Origin: Coptis chinensis
Lineage: Eukaryota; Streptophyta; Magnoliopsida; Ranunculales; Ranunculaceae
NCBI GenBank assembly: GCA_015680905.1
Contig: CM027381.1
Coordinates: 1,131,501 to 1,195,500 of the forward strand
Direction: 5' to 3'
DNA length: 64,000 bases
In this document: one piece after another, positions 32,486-42,597 of the stretch
Position numbering within the stretch: the first letter of the stretch is position 1
How the letters are laid out: the number at the start of each line of letters is the position of its first letter
The notes under the pieces: model-generated
Database searches by the model: none
Seen by the model: only the letters and a program-made list of their open reading frames with translations
Told to the model about the DNA's origin: nothing
Made by a program: the position numbers and the translations under genes

Positions 32486-33119
32486 GGCTATATATAAAGA
32501 TGCGAGGACAAAGGTATTTTCAGTACGAAAATTTTAGTGTATATATAATATTATCAACAGTGTAGTTATCGGAATATCCGATATATGAATATTCTTATAT
32601 CAGAAATTCTGATATATGGGTATAGACAATGGATATATATAATAGGCAAGACAGTAATATGAGAAATATCAAAATAAATAATCTTAAAATGATAAAGATA
32701 TAAACTTTTAAGCATTGTCAAGCATTCTATAGTGTTGGTTACAGTAGTGTAAGTGTGAGCATACTCAAGCTTACAATATTCATATTTTAACAATCTCTAA
32801 AAAGCCCTAGCGATAATTATGAGAGTGTGGAATATACTGGTGTGAGTTTATAGCAAGATATGGTATAGCAAAACTAACAAAGTGCAGGAAATTACAAGCA
32901 TACTTGTAAGAGTGGAAATTCTGTGGAAGACAAGAATGTAGTAAAGAAAATCGAGTTGTGAAGAAGACGTAGCGTATTGGAGAAGCTAGAATTTGTGAGA
33001 GAGTAGAACGGTTGGTTTTAAATTTATGTCTCATAATATGGACCGGGTTGATATTTGGGCCCAAAGTGATATAACCGCTTCTCAAAAAATTGAAATTGTT
33101 GAGTGAAATTTCAAATTTT
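32486..33119. other. Tat region between the antisense gene and the polypurine tract
   Basis: AT-rich, no credible sense ORF. It should contain the promoter and untranslated leader of the antisense gene (TATA-like ATTATATATAC near 32540) and borders the sense polypurine tract on the right. Long minus-strand frames here have no recognisable domain or start context. Confidence 0.4.
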
Positions 33120-33132
33120 CTAGAGGGGGCGA
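33120..33132 (+). promoter_or_regulatory. Tat polypurine tract
   Basis: CTAGAGGGGGCGA directly precedes TGTAGTGGGCAAAT, where the 3' LTR begins. A purine-rich tract abutting TG is the expected plus-strand primer. Confidence 0.75.
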
Positions 33133-33540
33133 TGTAGTGGGCAAATATTATGTATAAAGGCATTATGTCTAACATTTCAAAACTTGAAACATTGGCATAA
33201 GGGTCAATGTTTCGGTATATTTCGGAATTATATTTAAACATTTGCAGGTATTGAGCGGGAAAGAGGAGGAGGAAGACAAGGGACACGTGTCAAAGATTGA
33301 CTGGGTCAAAGCCAAATCAGGACACTCTATAAAGACTGGAGGAGATCAGAAAAAGGATTCATTCATTCATTATCCAAAAAATCATCGTAAAGAAGAGAGA
33401 GAAATAGGGAGAAAGAACGAGAGAAATTGTAAACTGTTATCGCCATTTTAATAAAACAAATATTCCATTCATCTTCTTCTCTGATTCTGTTCCCTTCATC
33501 CATTCTATTGTGTGATCTTAGAGCCTAAGAAAGAAAGTGT
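33133..33540 (+). repeat. Tat 3' LTR (right limit uncertain)
   Basis: Starts TGTAGTGGGC after the polypurine tract. It contains a purine-rich stretch (33380-33425) and AATAAAACAAATATTCC (about 33450) as a possible polyadenylation signal, typical of an R/U5 region. The right end is placed between about 33500 and 33545, where raffinose-synthase similarity begins. The partner LTR is outside the window, so the end and TSD cannot be checked. Confidence 0.6.
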
Positions 33541-34040
33541 TCTTAGACATCACAACGATGATGTGCCCTTGAGTGAAGGTAGCATCTATCAGTATAATTC
33601 TTCTGATGAAGAGCATAAGAATTGCAGGCTCCTAAATTTTGAAGAGAATCCCAAATTCAAAAAGTACAGGAGCAAGGATAATGTGATGATCTCCATGGAG
33701 AGGCCAGTAATGGGAAGGCACCAAACAAGGGCATGGGTGTCTTTGTTAAGGACCTCAAGGAGTCTTTCAAGAGCATTAAGTATGTTTATGTGTGACACGC
33801 TTTATGTGGTCATTAGGTGGTATAAGGCCCAATGTCACTGGGATGCCTAAATCAAGGGTCACTAAGCCTAAGAGATCTCCTAGACTGGAGATGAATATGC
33901 TAGATTGCGCCGTTGATGAGATGGAGAAGTTTGGGGTAGTGCTGGTCCTTCCATAAATGGTTCACCAAATGTATCATATCTAGGGCTTCACTCACACCTT
34001 GAATCTGTTGGGATTGATGGAATCAAGGTTGACTACATTC
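33512..34040 (+). pseudogene. Raffinose synthase (galactinol-sucrose galactosyltransferase)-like gene fragment
   Basis: Similarity starts about 33550. In three frames I read NCRLLNFEENPKFKKY, then KGMGVFVKDLKESFKSIKYV, HALCG, GGIRPNVTGMPKSRVTKPK, and finally GLHSHLESVGIDGIKVDYI ending at the copia LTR. These correspond in order and spacing to the central GH36 catalytic region of plant raffinose synthases (family patterns KFEENxKF, HALCGYWGG, HSHLESVGIDGVKVDV). Trp-to-stop changes (TGG to TGA; another at the WGG box), a stop and at least two frameshifts make it a pseudogene. The fragment is bounded by the Tat 3' LTR and the copia LTR. The enzyme family makes raffinose in the cytosol. Confidence 0.8.
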
Positions 34041-34770
34041 TGTTGGGTAAAACGATACCAATCGATCCCCACTAAGATAGTTTGCACTTGGACAATCTAC
34101 TACTCCAATAAAAAAAAAGTAATCTTTCACTACAACCAACAATCAACCTAACCTTCCTAAGCAATTAACAACTATCACAAACAAGTAATAATAAAGCAAA
34201 TAAAGTAAAACATACCACAACACAAAATGTAACGTGGTTCGGCCAATGATGCCTACTTCCACAAGAGCTAATCCTTTTATAAGTGTGGGAATGAAGATTA
34301 CAATCACTCCTCTAAAGTCTCTCCAAACTTACTAGATCTCTCTTCTTTCCTTACAAACTTTTTATCTTTGCAAGGGTTTTCTCTCAATTTTGGTTGCTCA
34401 GAAAATTGGGTTTCTATTCAAGACTTGGTTTTCCAAAACCAGAAACTCTTCTATTTATATTGGGGGTGAAATATCAGTGTAAAAATACGATCTTGATATC
34501 CTAGCAAAATATCAAAACCTGATATAAATAGGAATGAGCACGGGCGCGCTCTGGGCAAGGACAACTCGAGCACGTGTGCACCCTCTTCTATTTCCAGTTT
34601 TCCCAACTTCCAGTAGACATGTTTCATGAGAGGCTGAAAAAAACTATTTTCTTTTTTCAGGCAAGGGCACGGGCGCGCCTTTGGTAAGGCCAATCTAAGC
34701 ACGTGCGCTCTGACTTCTTCACACGAACAATACCTATTTATGTCACATGGTGAGGGACTCACACCCAACA
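34041..34770 (-). repeat. Copia 3' LTR
   Basis: 730 bp. On the minus strand it begins TGTTGGGTGTGAGTCCC and ends TACCCAACA, giving the TGTTGGGT/ACCCAACA short inverted repeat of copia LTRs. It abuts the polypurine tract at 34771. Inside, a segment of about 60 bp occurs twice about 130 bp apart (GCACGGGCGCGC with later GCACGTG), a GC-rich, E-box-bearing repeat. Confidence 0.88.
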
Positions 34771-34784
34771 ATCTCCCCCTCCCG
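34771..34784 (-). promoter_or_regulatory. Copia polypurine tract
   Basis: On the minus strand GGGAGGGGGAGAT lies immediately before the LTR start TGTTGGGTG; it is the plus-strand primer. Confidence 0.8.
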
Positions 34785-34869
34785 AGCCATGAGGGGGGAT
34801 ACCTCCATGCATTTCCAAATCAACAGGAAGAGTGTGCTACCATTCCGGCAGTAGCACAACAAGCATCAA

Positions 34870-35670
34870 ACTTACGTTTTGGTAAAACTCTGGTCATCAT
34901 ATCTTATCCATTCTTGTCGGTATGGATCTTCTCAATACATAATTGTTTCTCTTTGAGAACGTCTCTAATCAAATGATAACACACATGTATGTGCTTGGAT
35001 CTAGAATGAAAACTTAGATTCTTGCTCAAATGGATGGCGCTCTGACTGTCACACAATACTACAAATTGGTTCTGCCTTAGCCCTAGTTCATTGAAAAACC
35101 TCTTCATCCATAACATCTCTTTGCAACACTCTGTGGCTGCAATATACTCGGCTTCTTTAGTAGAGAAGGCAACACACTTTTACAACTTAGATTGCCAAGA
35201 AACTGCTCCTCATATAAAAGTAAACAGATAACCAAAAGTAAAGTTCATAGAGTCAACATCACCTATGATGTCTGCATCTATGTAGCCTTCAAGCAAGGTC
35301 TTACTCCCACCAAAATACAAACACACCTTGGAAGTGCCCTTGAGATATCTCAATATCCACTTAACACCTTCCTAATGCTCTTTACCCGGATTTGACAGAA
35401 ATCGGCTTACAACACCAATGACAAAAGCAATATCCGGTCTTGTACACACCATTGCATACATCAAGCTACCCACTGCGGATGCATAATGAATCTTTTCCAT
35501 TTGACTCTTCTCATGTTCACCCTTTGGACACATATCTTTGGTCACGTAGAACTGGCCGACAACTGACTGGCTTCGCTTGATCCATGTTGAATCTCTTCAA
35601 CACCTTCTCAATGTAGCTTTCTTGAGAAAGCCACAACTTCCCATTCTTTCTATCACGAGTGATCCACATA
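34870..35670 (-). pseudogene. pol: Copia RT C-terminus and RNase H
   Basis: In broken frames: GSLMYAMVCTRPDIA, WILRYLKGTSKVCLYFGG, AFSTKEAEYIAATECCKEML, VVLCDSQSAIHLSKN and HSRSKHIHV. These are the standard C-terminal landmarks of copia pol, with the RNase H residues of EAEY and CDSQ present. An early stop (about 35368) and frame changes break it. Confidence 0.85.
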
Positions 35671-35678
35671 CAAAGTAT

Positions 35679-36632
35679 CTATTTTGCTTTACCCAAATCC
35701 TTCATCTCAAAGGACTTACTCAAGTCTTTCTTCAGCTTGGATATTTTGTTGATGTTCTGGCTTACTATCAACATATAATCCACATACAACAAGAGCACTA
35801 TGAAATCCCCATTAGGAAATTTCTGAACAAACACACAATGATCAGAAGCGGACTTCATGTAGCCATGCTTCACCATAAAGGACTCTAACTTCACGTACCA
35901 CTATCTCGGTGCCTACTTCAACCCATAAAAACTCTTTCTTACCTTGCATACCAGGTGCTCCTTGCCTTTGACATAAAACCCCTATGGCTGGTCCATGTAG
36001 ACATCTTCTTCAATATCTCCATGAAGAAAAGTTGTCTTGACATCTAGTTGCTCAACTTCTAGGTTCATACTTTTGGCCAAACCTAATACCACCCAGATAG
36101 AAGTCATCTTAACTACAGGAGAGAAAATTTCATCAAATTCAATACCTTTCCTTTGACTGAATCCCTTCACAACAAGGCAAGCTTTATGCCTTGGATGTGG
36201 ACTATTCTCCTCATACTTGACTTTGAAGATCCACTTATTTTTAAGAATTTTTCTTCCTTTCAATTTCTCAACTAAGTCATAACTGTGATTCTTATGCAAA
36301 TAACCTATCTCATCTTGCAGGACCTTTAACCACTTCTCCTTGTCTGTACCTTTAAGAGCCTTTTGATAGTATATAAGTTTTCCACCATCAGATAGTAAAA
36401 CATACGTATGTGGGGGATACCTGGTTGAAGTTTGTCTTTCTTTCTCGGATCTCCTTACCCCATCTCCTTGTGGCTCAGGAGGATGCACTTCTTCTTGCTC
36501 AGGTGGTGGTTCATGCACTTTTTCAGCATCTTCTCTATCAATAGGTTTAATCCCATCATGAGCAATATGATTCTCATCATGAGCTTCAAACCCATTGTTC
36601 TCTGCATTCTCAATGCTTTCTGCACGTTCCAC
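35679..36632 (-). pseudogene. pol: Copia reverse transcriptase (RVT_2)
   Basis: The N-terminal part has RYPPHTYVLLSDGG, KWLKVLQDEIGYLHKN, LKNKWIFKVKYEENSP, FSPVVKMTSI and QLDVKTTFLHGDIEEDVYM. After a gap with stops, the C-terminal block has HGYMKSASDHCVFVQ and LLYVDYMLIVSQN. The family catalytic box is YVDDM; here one Asp is Tyr, so the enzyme is dead even without the frameshifts. Confidence 0.88.
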
Positions 36633-36696
36633 AGTAGAAACTTCTGGTTATAAATTAACACAATAATTAGTGAAAGCTTATAGCTTCTCACCATTC

Positions 36697-37620
36697 TCAA
36701 AGTCTGCTATCGTTTGGTCTTCCAAGAACACAACATCTCGACTTCAGATTACCTTCTTGTTGATCATAAAGTTTGTAGCTAAACTTCTCATCCCCATAAC
36801 CTAGAAAATTGCACTGTTTGGCTTTGTCATCAAACTTGGATCTCTCATCCTTGGGAATATGAACAAATGCTCTGCACCCAAATACCCTAAAGTACCTATA
36901 ATCAACATCTATGTATGACCATACTCTCTCTGGATAATAACTATTCAGAGGCTTCGAAGGCAATAGGTTGATCACATGTACGGTTGTGCGCATTGCTTCT
37001 GCCCAGTAACTCCTTGGTAACTTAGAGTGAGACAACATGCATCTAATCCTCTCCACAATGGTAAGGTTCATCCTCTCAGCTATACCATTGTGCTGCAGTG
37101 TCTTGGGAACTGTCTGCTCATGACGAATCCCATGACTTTTGCAACACTTTTCAAACGGCCCAATGTACTCACCCTTATTATCTGAGCGAATACACTTCAA
37201 AGACTTCCCTGTCTCTCTTTCCACCATGTTATGGAAAGTCTTGAACACACCAAGAACTTCATCCTTGGTCTTCATACTATATGCCCATATCTTTCTTGAC
37301 ATATCATCAATGAAAGTCAAGAAGTACAAAGCTCCCTTGTAGGACTTCACTTTTATAGGACCCTACATAAATCTGTGTGTACTAGCTCAAGGACATTCTC
37401 CTTTCGGTGAGAAGGGAATCTTTGGAAAGACACCCTGTGTTGCTTTCTAACCAAACAATGAGTACATATATTCAAATGCGTACCTTTGATGTTTGGCAAG
37501 GCCTTTTGCTTGACAAGAACTTCCATGCTTTTTTCTCCTATATGGCACAGTCTCTTATGCCACAGTGCGGAGGAACCTTCTTCTTGTGCCGCATGATGTT
37601 AGCACTTTGATGTCTCTTAT
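36697..37620 (-). pseudogene. int: Copia pre-integrase and integrase
   Basis: ALWHKRLCHIGEKSMEVL with a following C-x2-C is the GAG_pre-integrase zinc-binding region. The core gives LTFIDDMSRKIWAYSM (Asp), CIRSDNKGEYIGPF (Asp) and HNGIAERMNLTIVERIR (Glu), so DDE is complete. FRVFGCRAFVHIPKDERSK and FLGYGDEKFSYKLYD are the C-terminal landmarks. A stop near 37353 separates the two parts. Confidence 0.9.
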
Positions 37621-37659
37621 GAATATGAAAGTTTCACAATCTTCAACGTACTAAAATTC

Positions 37660-39218
37660 AATGCTTTACCTTACGTGTTTCTGTTGGTATTGTTAAAGTA
37701 AGGGTGTTCGTTCCAACCTTAAAACGAGAATGATGTCACAACTGATATCTTAACACCTTAGAGAATTAGGTGAGAAGGGTTTTGAACTTTTTACTTTTTA
37801 CTTCCTACTATAACTTAGCATGCAAGATAAAGGGGAAAAAAAAACTAACTTTAGTTGTTTAAACAAGAAACTAGAGAGAGAGAAAGGTAGAGGTTTAATC
37901 CTACTCATACAAGGTCCAACTACATGTTTTTATAAACAGATCACTACCATCTTAAATCCATTAGGTTCATAGACAAATCTAAAAATGTACTTAAGATCGA
38001 TCCCTAGCAAGATGTACTCGTCTCTGAGTTTATCTTCCAAGCAAGAAGAGTTGAACTGATATTTCATCTCTGAAATGTCATTTCGACTCCTGGATTCATT
38101 CAACTCCAGCTGGTCAATTTTAAGAGGATATGATTCCACTAGAAGCTCGTGCACGCGAGTCATCCCATCGTCACATGGGTAGCGTGCGTGACCTGATCTA
38201 GAGCTCTGGGCTCCAAACTTAGCCGGTTTCTATCATTTTTGTAATAGGTTGCAAAATGATTCCTAAGTAACTAAGTAGTGATTTGGAAATCTAAAACGTA
38301 GCCTGATCCTCACATGAGCATTATTAACCTTCCACCTTTGAGGGTTTTAGCTCATGATCATTGGATTCATATAATATGTTAATTATACTATGATAAATTA
38401 AGAAAAGAAGAAGAAGAAGAATAGCAAGTGCTGATTTTACCTAAGGTAAATGCTGCTTTTTATTTAGAACACAAGTTTCCACCATTAAAGATATTACAAG
38501 AAATTAACTTAAGCAAAAAAAATGAAAATATACGTGTATGAATGAGAGTGACTCCAAAAACAACCCATTTCAAGAGCTTTCTCTCATCCTCCCACGTGAT
38601 TCACCTCCCACTATTACTTACATTTAATTCTATCTTATCTCCAAATCAACCAAAGCCAAAATTAAACACTATTTGGCACAAAAAAGTCTAACCAATAAGG
38701 TAATAAATACATGCAAGGTGTCAATTTGTGCCAATAATTTAGCACTTTTGTCTTGACTTGCTCCATGATTGATGACTCATCCCCTCTTGTGGGCCCATAA
38801 CGTGGGTCCATGTGCTGCGTCCAGTGGTGGGTCTACAAGTCAATTTCTGCAAAATCTGGCCTGAGGTAGAGCTTGTCGCACTGATTGTCTGGGTAGCTTA
38901 CTTGCCAGAATCGGAGTCCAGGTTCAAGAGGTATAAGCTTCGGAAGGTTGATGCTTTTCTATACGTGATCCCATTTTGACTTGGAATCATCTCGTTGGAG
39001 TTCCTGGGCTTCATGCGGGCTTCATTTAGCTTTGCATGAGCTAAATCGGAAAGCTTCACGTAGACACACTATTCCGTGCTTAAATACTGGCTTTGTCCTC
39101 ATTTTTACGTTAATTGCGAAAACACGAAAATACGATTATTTCATAATTATTAAACACATAGTCAACAAAAATGTTATGTCTCTATGGGGTTTTGTATTAC
39201 AGTTTTGGGTGCTTATCA
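37660..39218 (-). repeat. E3 3' LTR (left limit approximate)
   Basis: Reads TGATAAGCACCCAAAACTGT from 39218 on the minus strand, the same start as the other family LTRs, directly after a polypurine tract. The distal end shows no clear TTATCA; its position near 37650-37690 is set by where copia similarity stops and by the GTTCGTTCCA block that lies 100-150 bp from the end in sister LTRs. Length about 1.55 kb. Confidence 0.55.
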
Positions 39219-39987
39219 CACAACCCCCAAACAGTACTTTGTTTGCCCTCAAGCAAAGTAGAGACATTAAAACAGATAAGTGGCCAAAAATGTGTAATCC
39301 TAACTAATTCTCATTTCGCCGAGTGCGGTTGCACTGACCATATGCAACAAGGCCTTAAACTACTAGGAATTCCCTAGTAGACGAGTTATAGCCTCGTGAG
39401 AGTTTTCCAGAGAAGATACTCACAAACTTCATCTATACTACAAAAACTTGTTTCCTAGATTAGTCTCAGATATCTATACCTCTCGTCTAGCAGGGAACTA
39501 GGATTAATTCTTTTGAAACTCAAGTTAATATGAATACAATAATTAAAATATCTACATATGAGCATACATACAGTGAACCTTACATTGAAATGTACAAGCA
39601 GGGCCGAGTCTGGATCCTTTAGAGAGCGTCCCTAAATAGGTTCTCACAGGTATGTGTCGAAATACAAATTCACTCATAATTTTTCCATTCAGGTTTCACT
39701 AACTCCAGTGTGCAGTGGGCACACATTTTCTCACATACTCAATGACAACAGAGGAGCCGAGGTTAATCAATCACATCTACTACTTATTATCACACCATCT
39801 TACTTCTAATTGAGTTAGAAGTCTTTATTAGGTATTGTGGGGCTTAGGTGGCAGTGTAGAAGAAAATGGAGATGAAAAAGCAACAATGACAAATATGAGA
39901 AAATAAGGTCTTCCAGATATTTACACTAGAGAAATTCTTGTTTTCTTTTCTTGCTTCTACATGAGTTTCCATACTTTGCTCTTAAGC
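39219..39987 (-). other. E3 polypurine tract and 3' region
   Basis: ACAACCCCCAAACAG at 39220 (minus: CTGTTTGGGGGTTGT) is the polypurine tract. The rest is non-coding and aligns by eye with the 3' regions of E1, E2 and E4 (CTAGGAATTCCCTAGT palindrome near 39362; GGGCACACA near 39717). It runs into the T-rich tract invaded by the retroposon. Confidence 0.65.
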
Positions 39988-41617
39988 CTTTAGACTTTTT
40001 TATTTTTTATTTTTATTTTTTTATTTTTTTAATTTAAGTGAAAATTTTATTAATAATGATAACGAATTTTAACAAATAATTAGGACAAACGTGCAACAAG
40101 TTGCGCCACTAGTCCTTTCTGAATAACAAATTCTATCCATCTAAAAACAAAATTGTTAGAACCAGCTGTCATAACGTTACTGTCCATAACTTTCTGAAGT
40201 CTCTTGAGGAGCTCAATAGACTGTTGGTCCAAGAACCCGAAAGTATCGAAACTAAACAGAATGAAACAATGATGGTTAGCCCGGCAAGCTTTCTCATGCT
40301 TCTCCATCTTCACTGTTGCTGCTCTCTTAGCTGTTTCTCCCACCTCAAAGTCACCATTCCCCAACCCTACCAAAGGAGAGACTCCAGTTACATCAACACA
40401 TGTATGTTTTCCCTCAGACCAATTGTAAATCAAGACATCTGCATGCCGAATAGTCGATTTTCCCTCATTCGGATCAGTGAGAAAGTTAACAGGAGCTTCT
40501 TTCTTCACTTGTACCCCAGCCCTCAAAAATGCATCGCATAAAATATCTTTGACATGATCATGTTGGTATTTGAAACCTGGAAAATGTCGACAATGTGCTG
40601 CATGGTCCCCGAAAGCATCCAATCTACTATTTTTGCAAACAGGGAATAAACAACTGTCAGAGTACAAAGGGATCGTGAGACGGTACCGGAGAATAGAACT
40701 ATACTCTACCGGTGACATACGCTGTCCAAGTCCTTCCATCGGAATAGCAAGTAGAAAATCCTTTGCGTGTTTCGACTGCAAGCATCCCATGACTACCTTT
40801 TGACGAGCAGATAAATCAAACTCCCTCTCGAAACCAGCAACAATCCTATTGTAGAACACTTCCACCAAAACATTTTGTGGTCTTGAGGGGATGGTAGCAT
40901 TCACAGCCAGAGAATTAAGGTCAAAATTGGGTAGGTAGAGACTCAATACACTGCTAGCAACATCAAGAATCTAATCCACGGGCAATGTACCACAACTCCT
41001 AAGAATGTGGTTCTGAAGCTCAGAAGTCTGAAAATGGGATGCCACAAAAGCAAATGTAGAGACATCAGTGGCACAATACATACCTAAACCACCTAGACGT
41101 AATGGGAGTGTCAATAAATGCCACTACAAATCACCGAAGTCAGGACCATCGGAAACCACAATACCCTAGAGAACACTACGGAGATTTCGATCAAAAGTCT
41201 GAGCTACCTCTCTGAAAAAACATGGTGGACAAGTACGAATAGCGAAGACCAACTTAGAGAGCCCAGCACAAGCTCATAAAAGCGCTAACTCACACTGTGG
41301 ATCTTCCAATATAGCTAAACAATCCATCAAAGTCATAGCCTTGTCAATACGTTTGAGAGCAAGACCCATGACAAAAGATGCATCAGTGCTAACTGCACCT
41401 CCAAGCAACCTGCCCCCCTGCTGAGGATGGGACAAATCTGAAGGAAAGAGACCGAGAGTAGAGCGATGTGAATCCGGTGATGGCCAAAATATCTTAGTTT
41501 TAGCCACATTAAGAACCAACCCGTAAGAAGGTCATTCTTCCTGAATCATACCCAAAGCTGTTGCCACTTGTTCTGTATCCCCGATCAAAGTCTCATCATC
41601 TTTTTTTTTTTTTTTTG
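39988..41617 (-). mobile_element. 5'-truncated non-LTR retroposon with RT end, zinc finger and nuclease-like domain
   Basis: On the minus strand the insert begins abruptly at DDETLIGDTEQV (the second half of an RT active-site box) and ends in an A-rich tail (39988-40040). RT landmarks GLVLNVAKTKIFWPS and GGRLLGGAVSTDASF, then LEDPQCELALL, are followed by the open frame at 40080-40946. It lies in the T-rich tract of the E3 3' region, with a T-run on the opposite side too. Truncation at the 5' end plus an A-rich 3' tail is the signature of target-primed reverse transcription. Confidence 0.78.
40080..40946 (-). pseudogene. C-terminal zinc-finger and restriction-like-nuclease-like region of the retroposon
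   Basis: An intact 288-codon frame continuing the RT protein. It contains KVVMGCLQSKHAKDFLLAIP and YRLTIPLYSD, then C-x4-C-x10-H-x3-C (CLFPVC ... GDHAAHC). After that come HADVLIYNWSEGKHTCVDVT and GVSP, which look like the hydrophobic strands and acidic residues of a PD-(D/E)xK-type core. A helical tail ends at the stop. This layout differs from L1 (APE nuclease before RT) and recalls elements with a restriction-like endonuclease after RT. The nuclease assignment is by eye and tentative. Confidence 0.5.
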
Positions 41618-42597
41618 GGACTAAAACATAACTAAAACATAATTCTATTTTTCTTTCATAAAGCAAGCAGCTGATTTTTTTTTATTTGGGACAAGTCTTT
41701 ATCTTTATTTTTCTACATTTCATCATATTTCTCATACTCATCATTTTCTCATACTCATCATTTAGGTAGGTTTATTTTAATTGGGGTTAATAGATGGGTA
41801 AGGAATTGTTGGTGAAAGTGAAAGGTTTGATGAAAAGTTCAGTGGGGTGACTAGCGGTAAAATTTGTAACATGTATGAGTTTTTGGCTATATCGATCCAA
41901 AGGCCTAAATTCTCGTCTAGCGTTCAGATGGTGATCAAGTAAGTAGATGCGTGATTTTTTCTATTCGGAAACACTACTCCTCTATGTCATTACACATATC
42001 ACAAATATCGAGGCTTTTTGGTTAGATTCTCACAGGATTGATAATTTAAGTAGACTAACCGTGGGTTCCATAAACTTACTGCTATGTACAATCGATGATA
42101 CTCAGTGCATGAATGTTCATGAAAAGAGGTAAAAACTATTGCGTACGTATTATTTTAAGTTTATTAAAAACAAATCCTAATTCGAATGCTAATGTGAGAT
42201 TTCTAGACAATTTTCATCACAGAAAAGGAAACAAGACTTTGTCACTAAGTACATTCACTAAAAAAAAACTAGAAACTATATACAACCTACAAGTTACCTA
42301 ATTTTTGCTACAGGTTTAAAGCACCCCCAAACAGAATGATGCTTAGTCTTCGAAGTATCAAAAGAGAGAGAAAGAAATTAGCTGAGAACTGTGAGCAAAA
42401 TTAGGGCTGGATAGCTGTAACAGAAAGTTATTCTAACATATTATATTATACAGGAATAAACAAAGAAAAATAATAAACACACTAAACACAACTATATATA
42501 GTTAGATATATATACACAATGGCCTACTCAAATTTACAATCCAGTAAGTTATGATGTTCTTGTGTCATCTCGAGTGAAATGGATTTCCTTAGCATCC
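41618..42597 (-). other. E3 3' region, right part, with an internal polypurine-like motif
   Basis: Non-coding. GCACCCCCAAACAG at about 42320 (minus CTGTTTGGGGGTGC) repeats the polypurine-tract word inside the 3' region, as in the sister elements. The right end GCATCC is the E2 target site; on the minus strand the sequence resumes beyond E2 at 55044. Confidence 0.6.

Larger units (their letters stand above)
5641..33540 (+). mobile_element. Tat-lineage Ty3/gypsy LTR retrotransposon, heavily interrupted
   Basis: Gag, protease, RT, RNase H, a second RNase H of archaeal type, and integrase follow one another on the plus strand. After integrase comes a very long 3' region with tandem arrays and an antisense spliced ORF, then a polypurine tract and a 3' LTR at 33133. 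The double RNase H and the long 3' region with extra ORFs are hallmarks of the Tat lineage (Ogre, Retand and relatives). About 15.9 kb of the span belongs to three later insertions (8028-19181, 25300-28816, 30722-31995). The 5' LTR is outside the window. Confidence 0.88.
34041..37650 (-). mobile_element. Ty1/copia element, 3' part, cut by E3
   Basis: In minus-strand order: pre-integrase and integrase, a Pro/Glu-rich spacer, reverse transcriptase, RNase H, polypurine tract, LTR (34041-34770). Integrase before RT defines Ty1/copia. Gag, protease and the 5' LTR are absent; sequence identity ends near 37650 where the Athila-like E3 begins, so the remaining 5' part presumably lies beyond E3, outside the window. 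Multiple stops and frameshifts show an old copy. The element sits in the raffinose synthase fragment. Confidence 0.88.

Noticed and set aside
32566-33286. Minus-strand ORFs upstream of the antisense gene
   Set aside because: AT-rich, Tyr/Ile/His-rich low-complexity translations without a domain; one overlaps the polypurine tract and LTR start.
33133-33540. Raffinose-type sequence as part of the Tat LTR
   Set aside because: The polypurine tract and TG start define the LTR on the left, and the enzyme motifs start only after the purine-rich and AATAAA regions expected near the LTR end.
41947-42301. Plus-strand ORFs right of the truncated retroposon
   Set aside because: They lie in the E3 3' region, which is non-coding in all sister elements.
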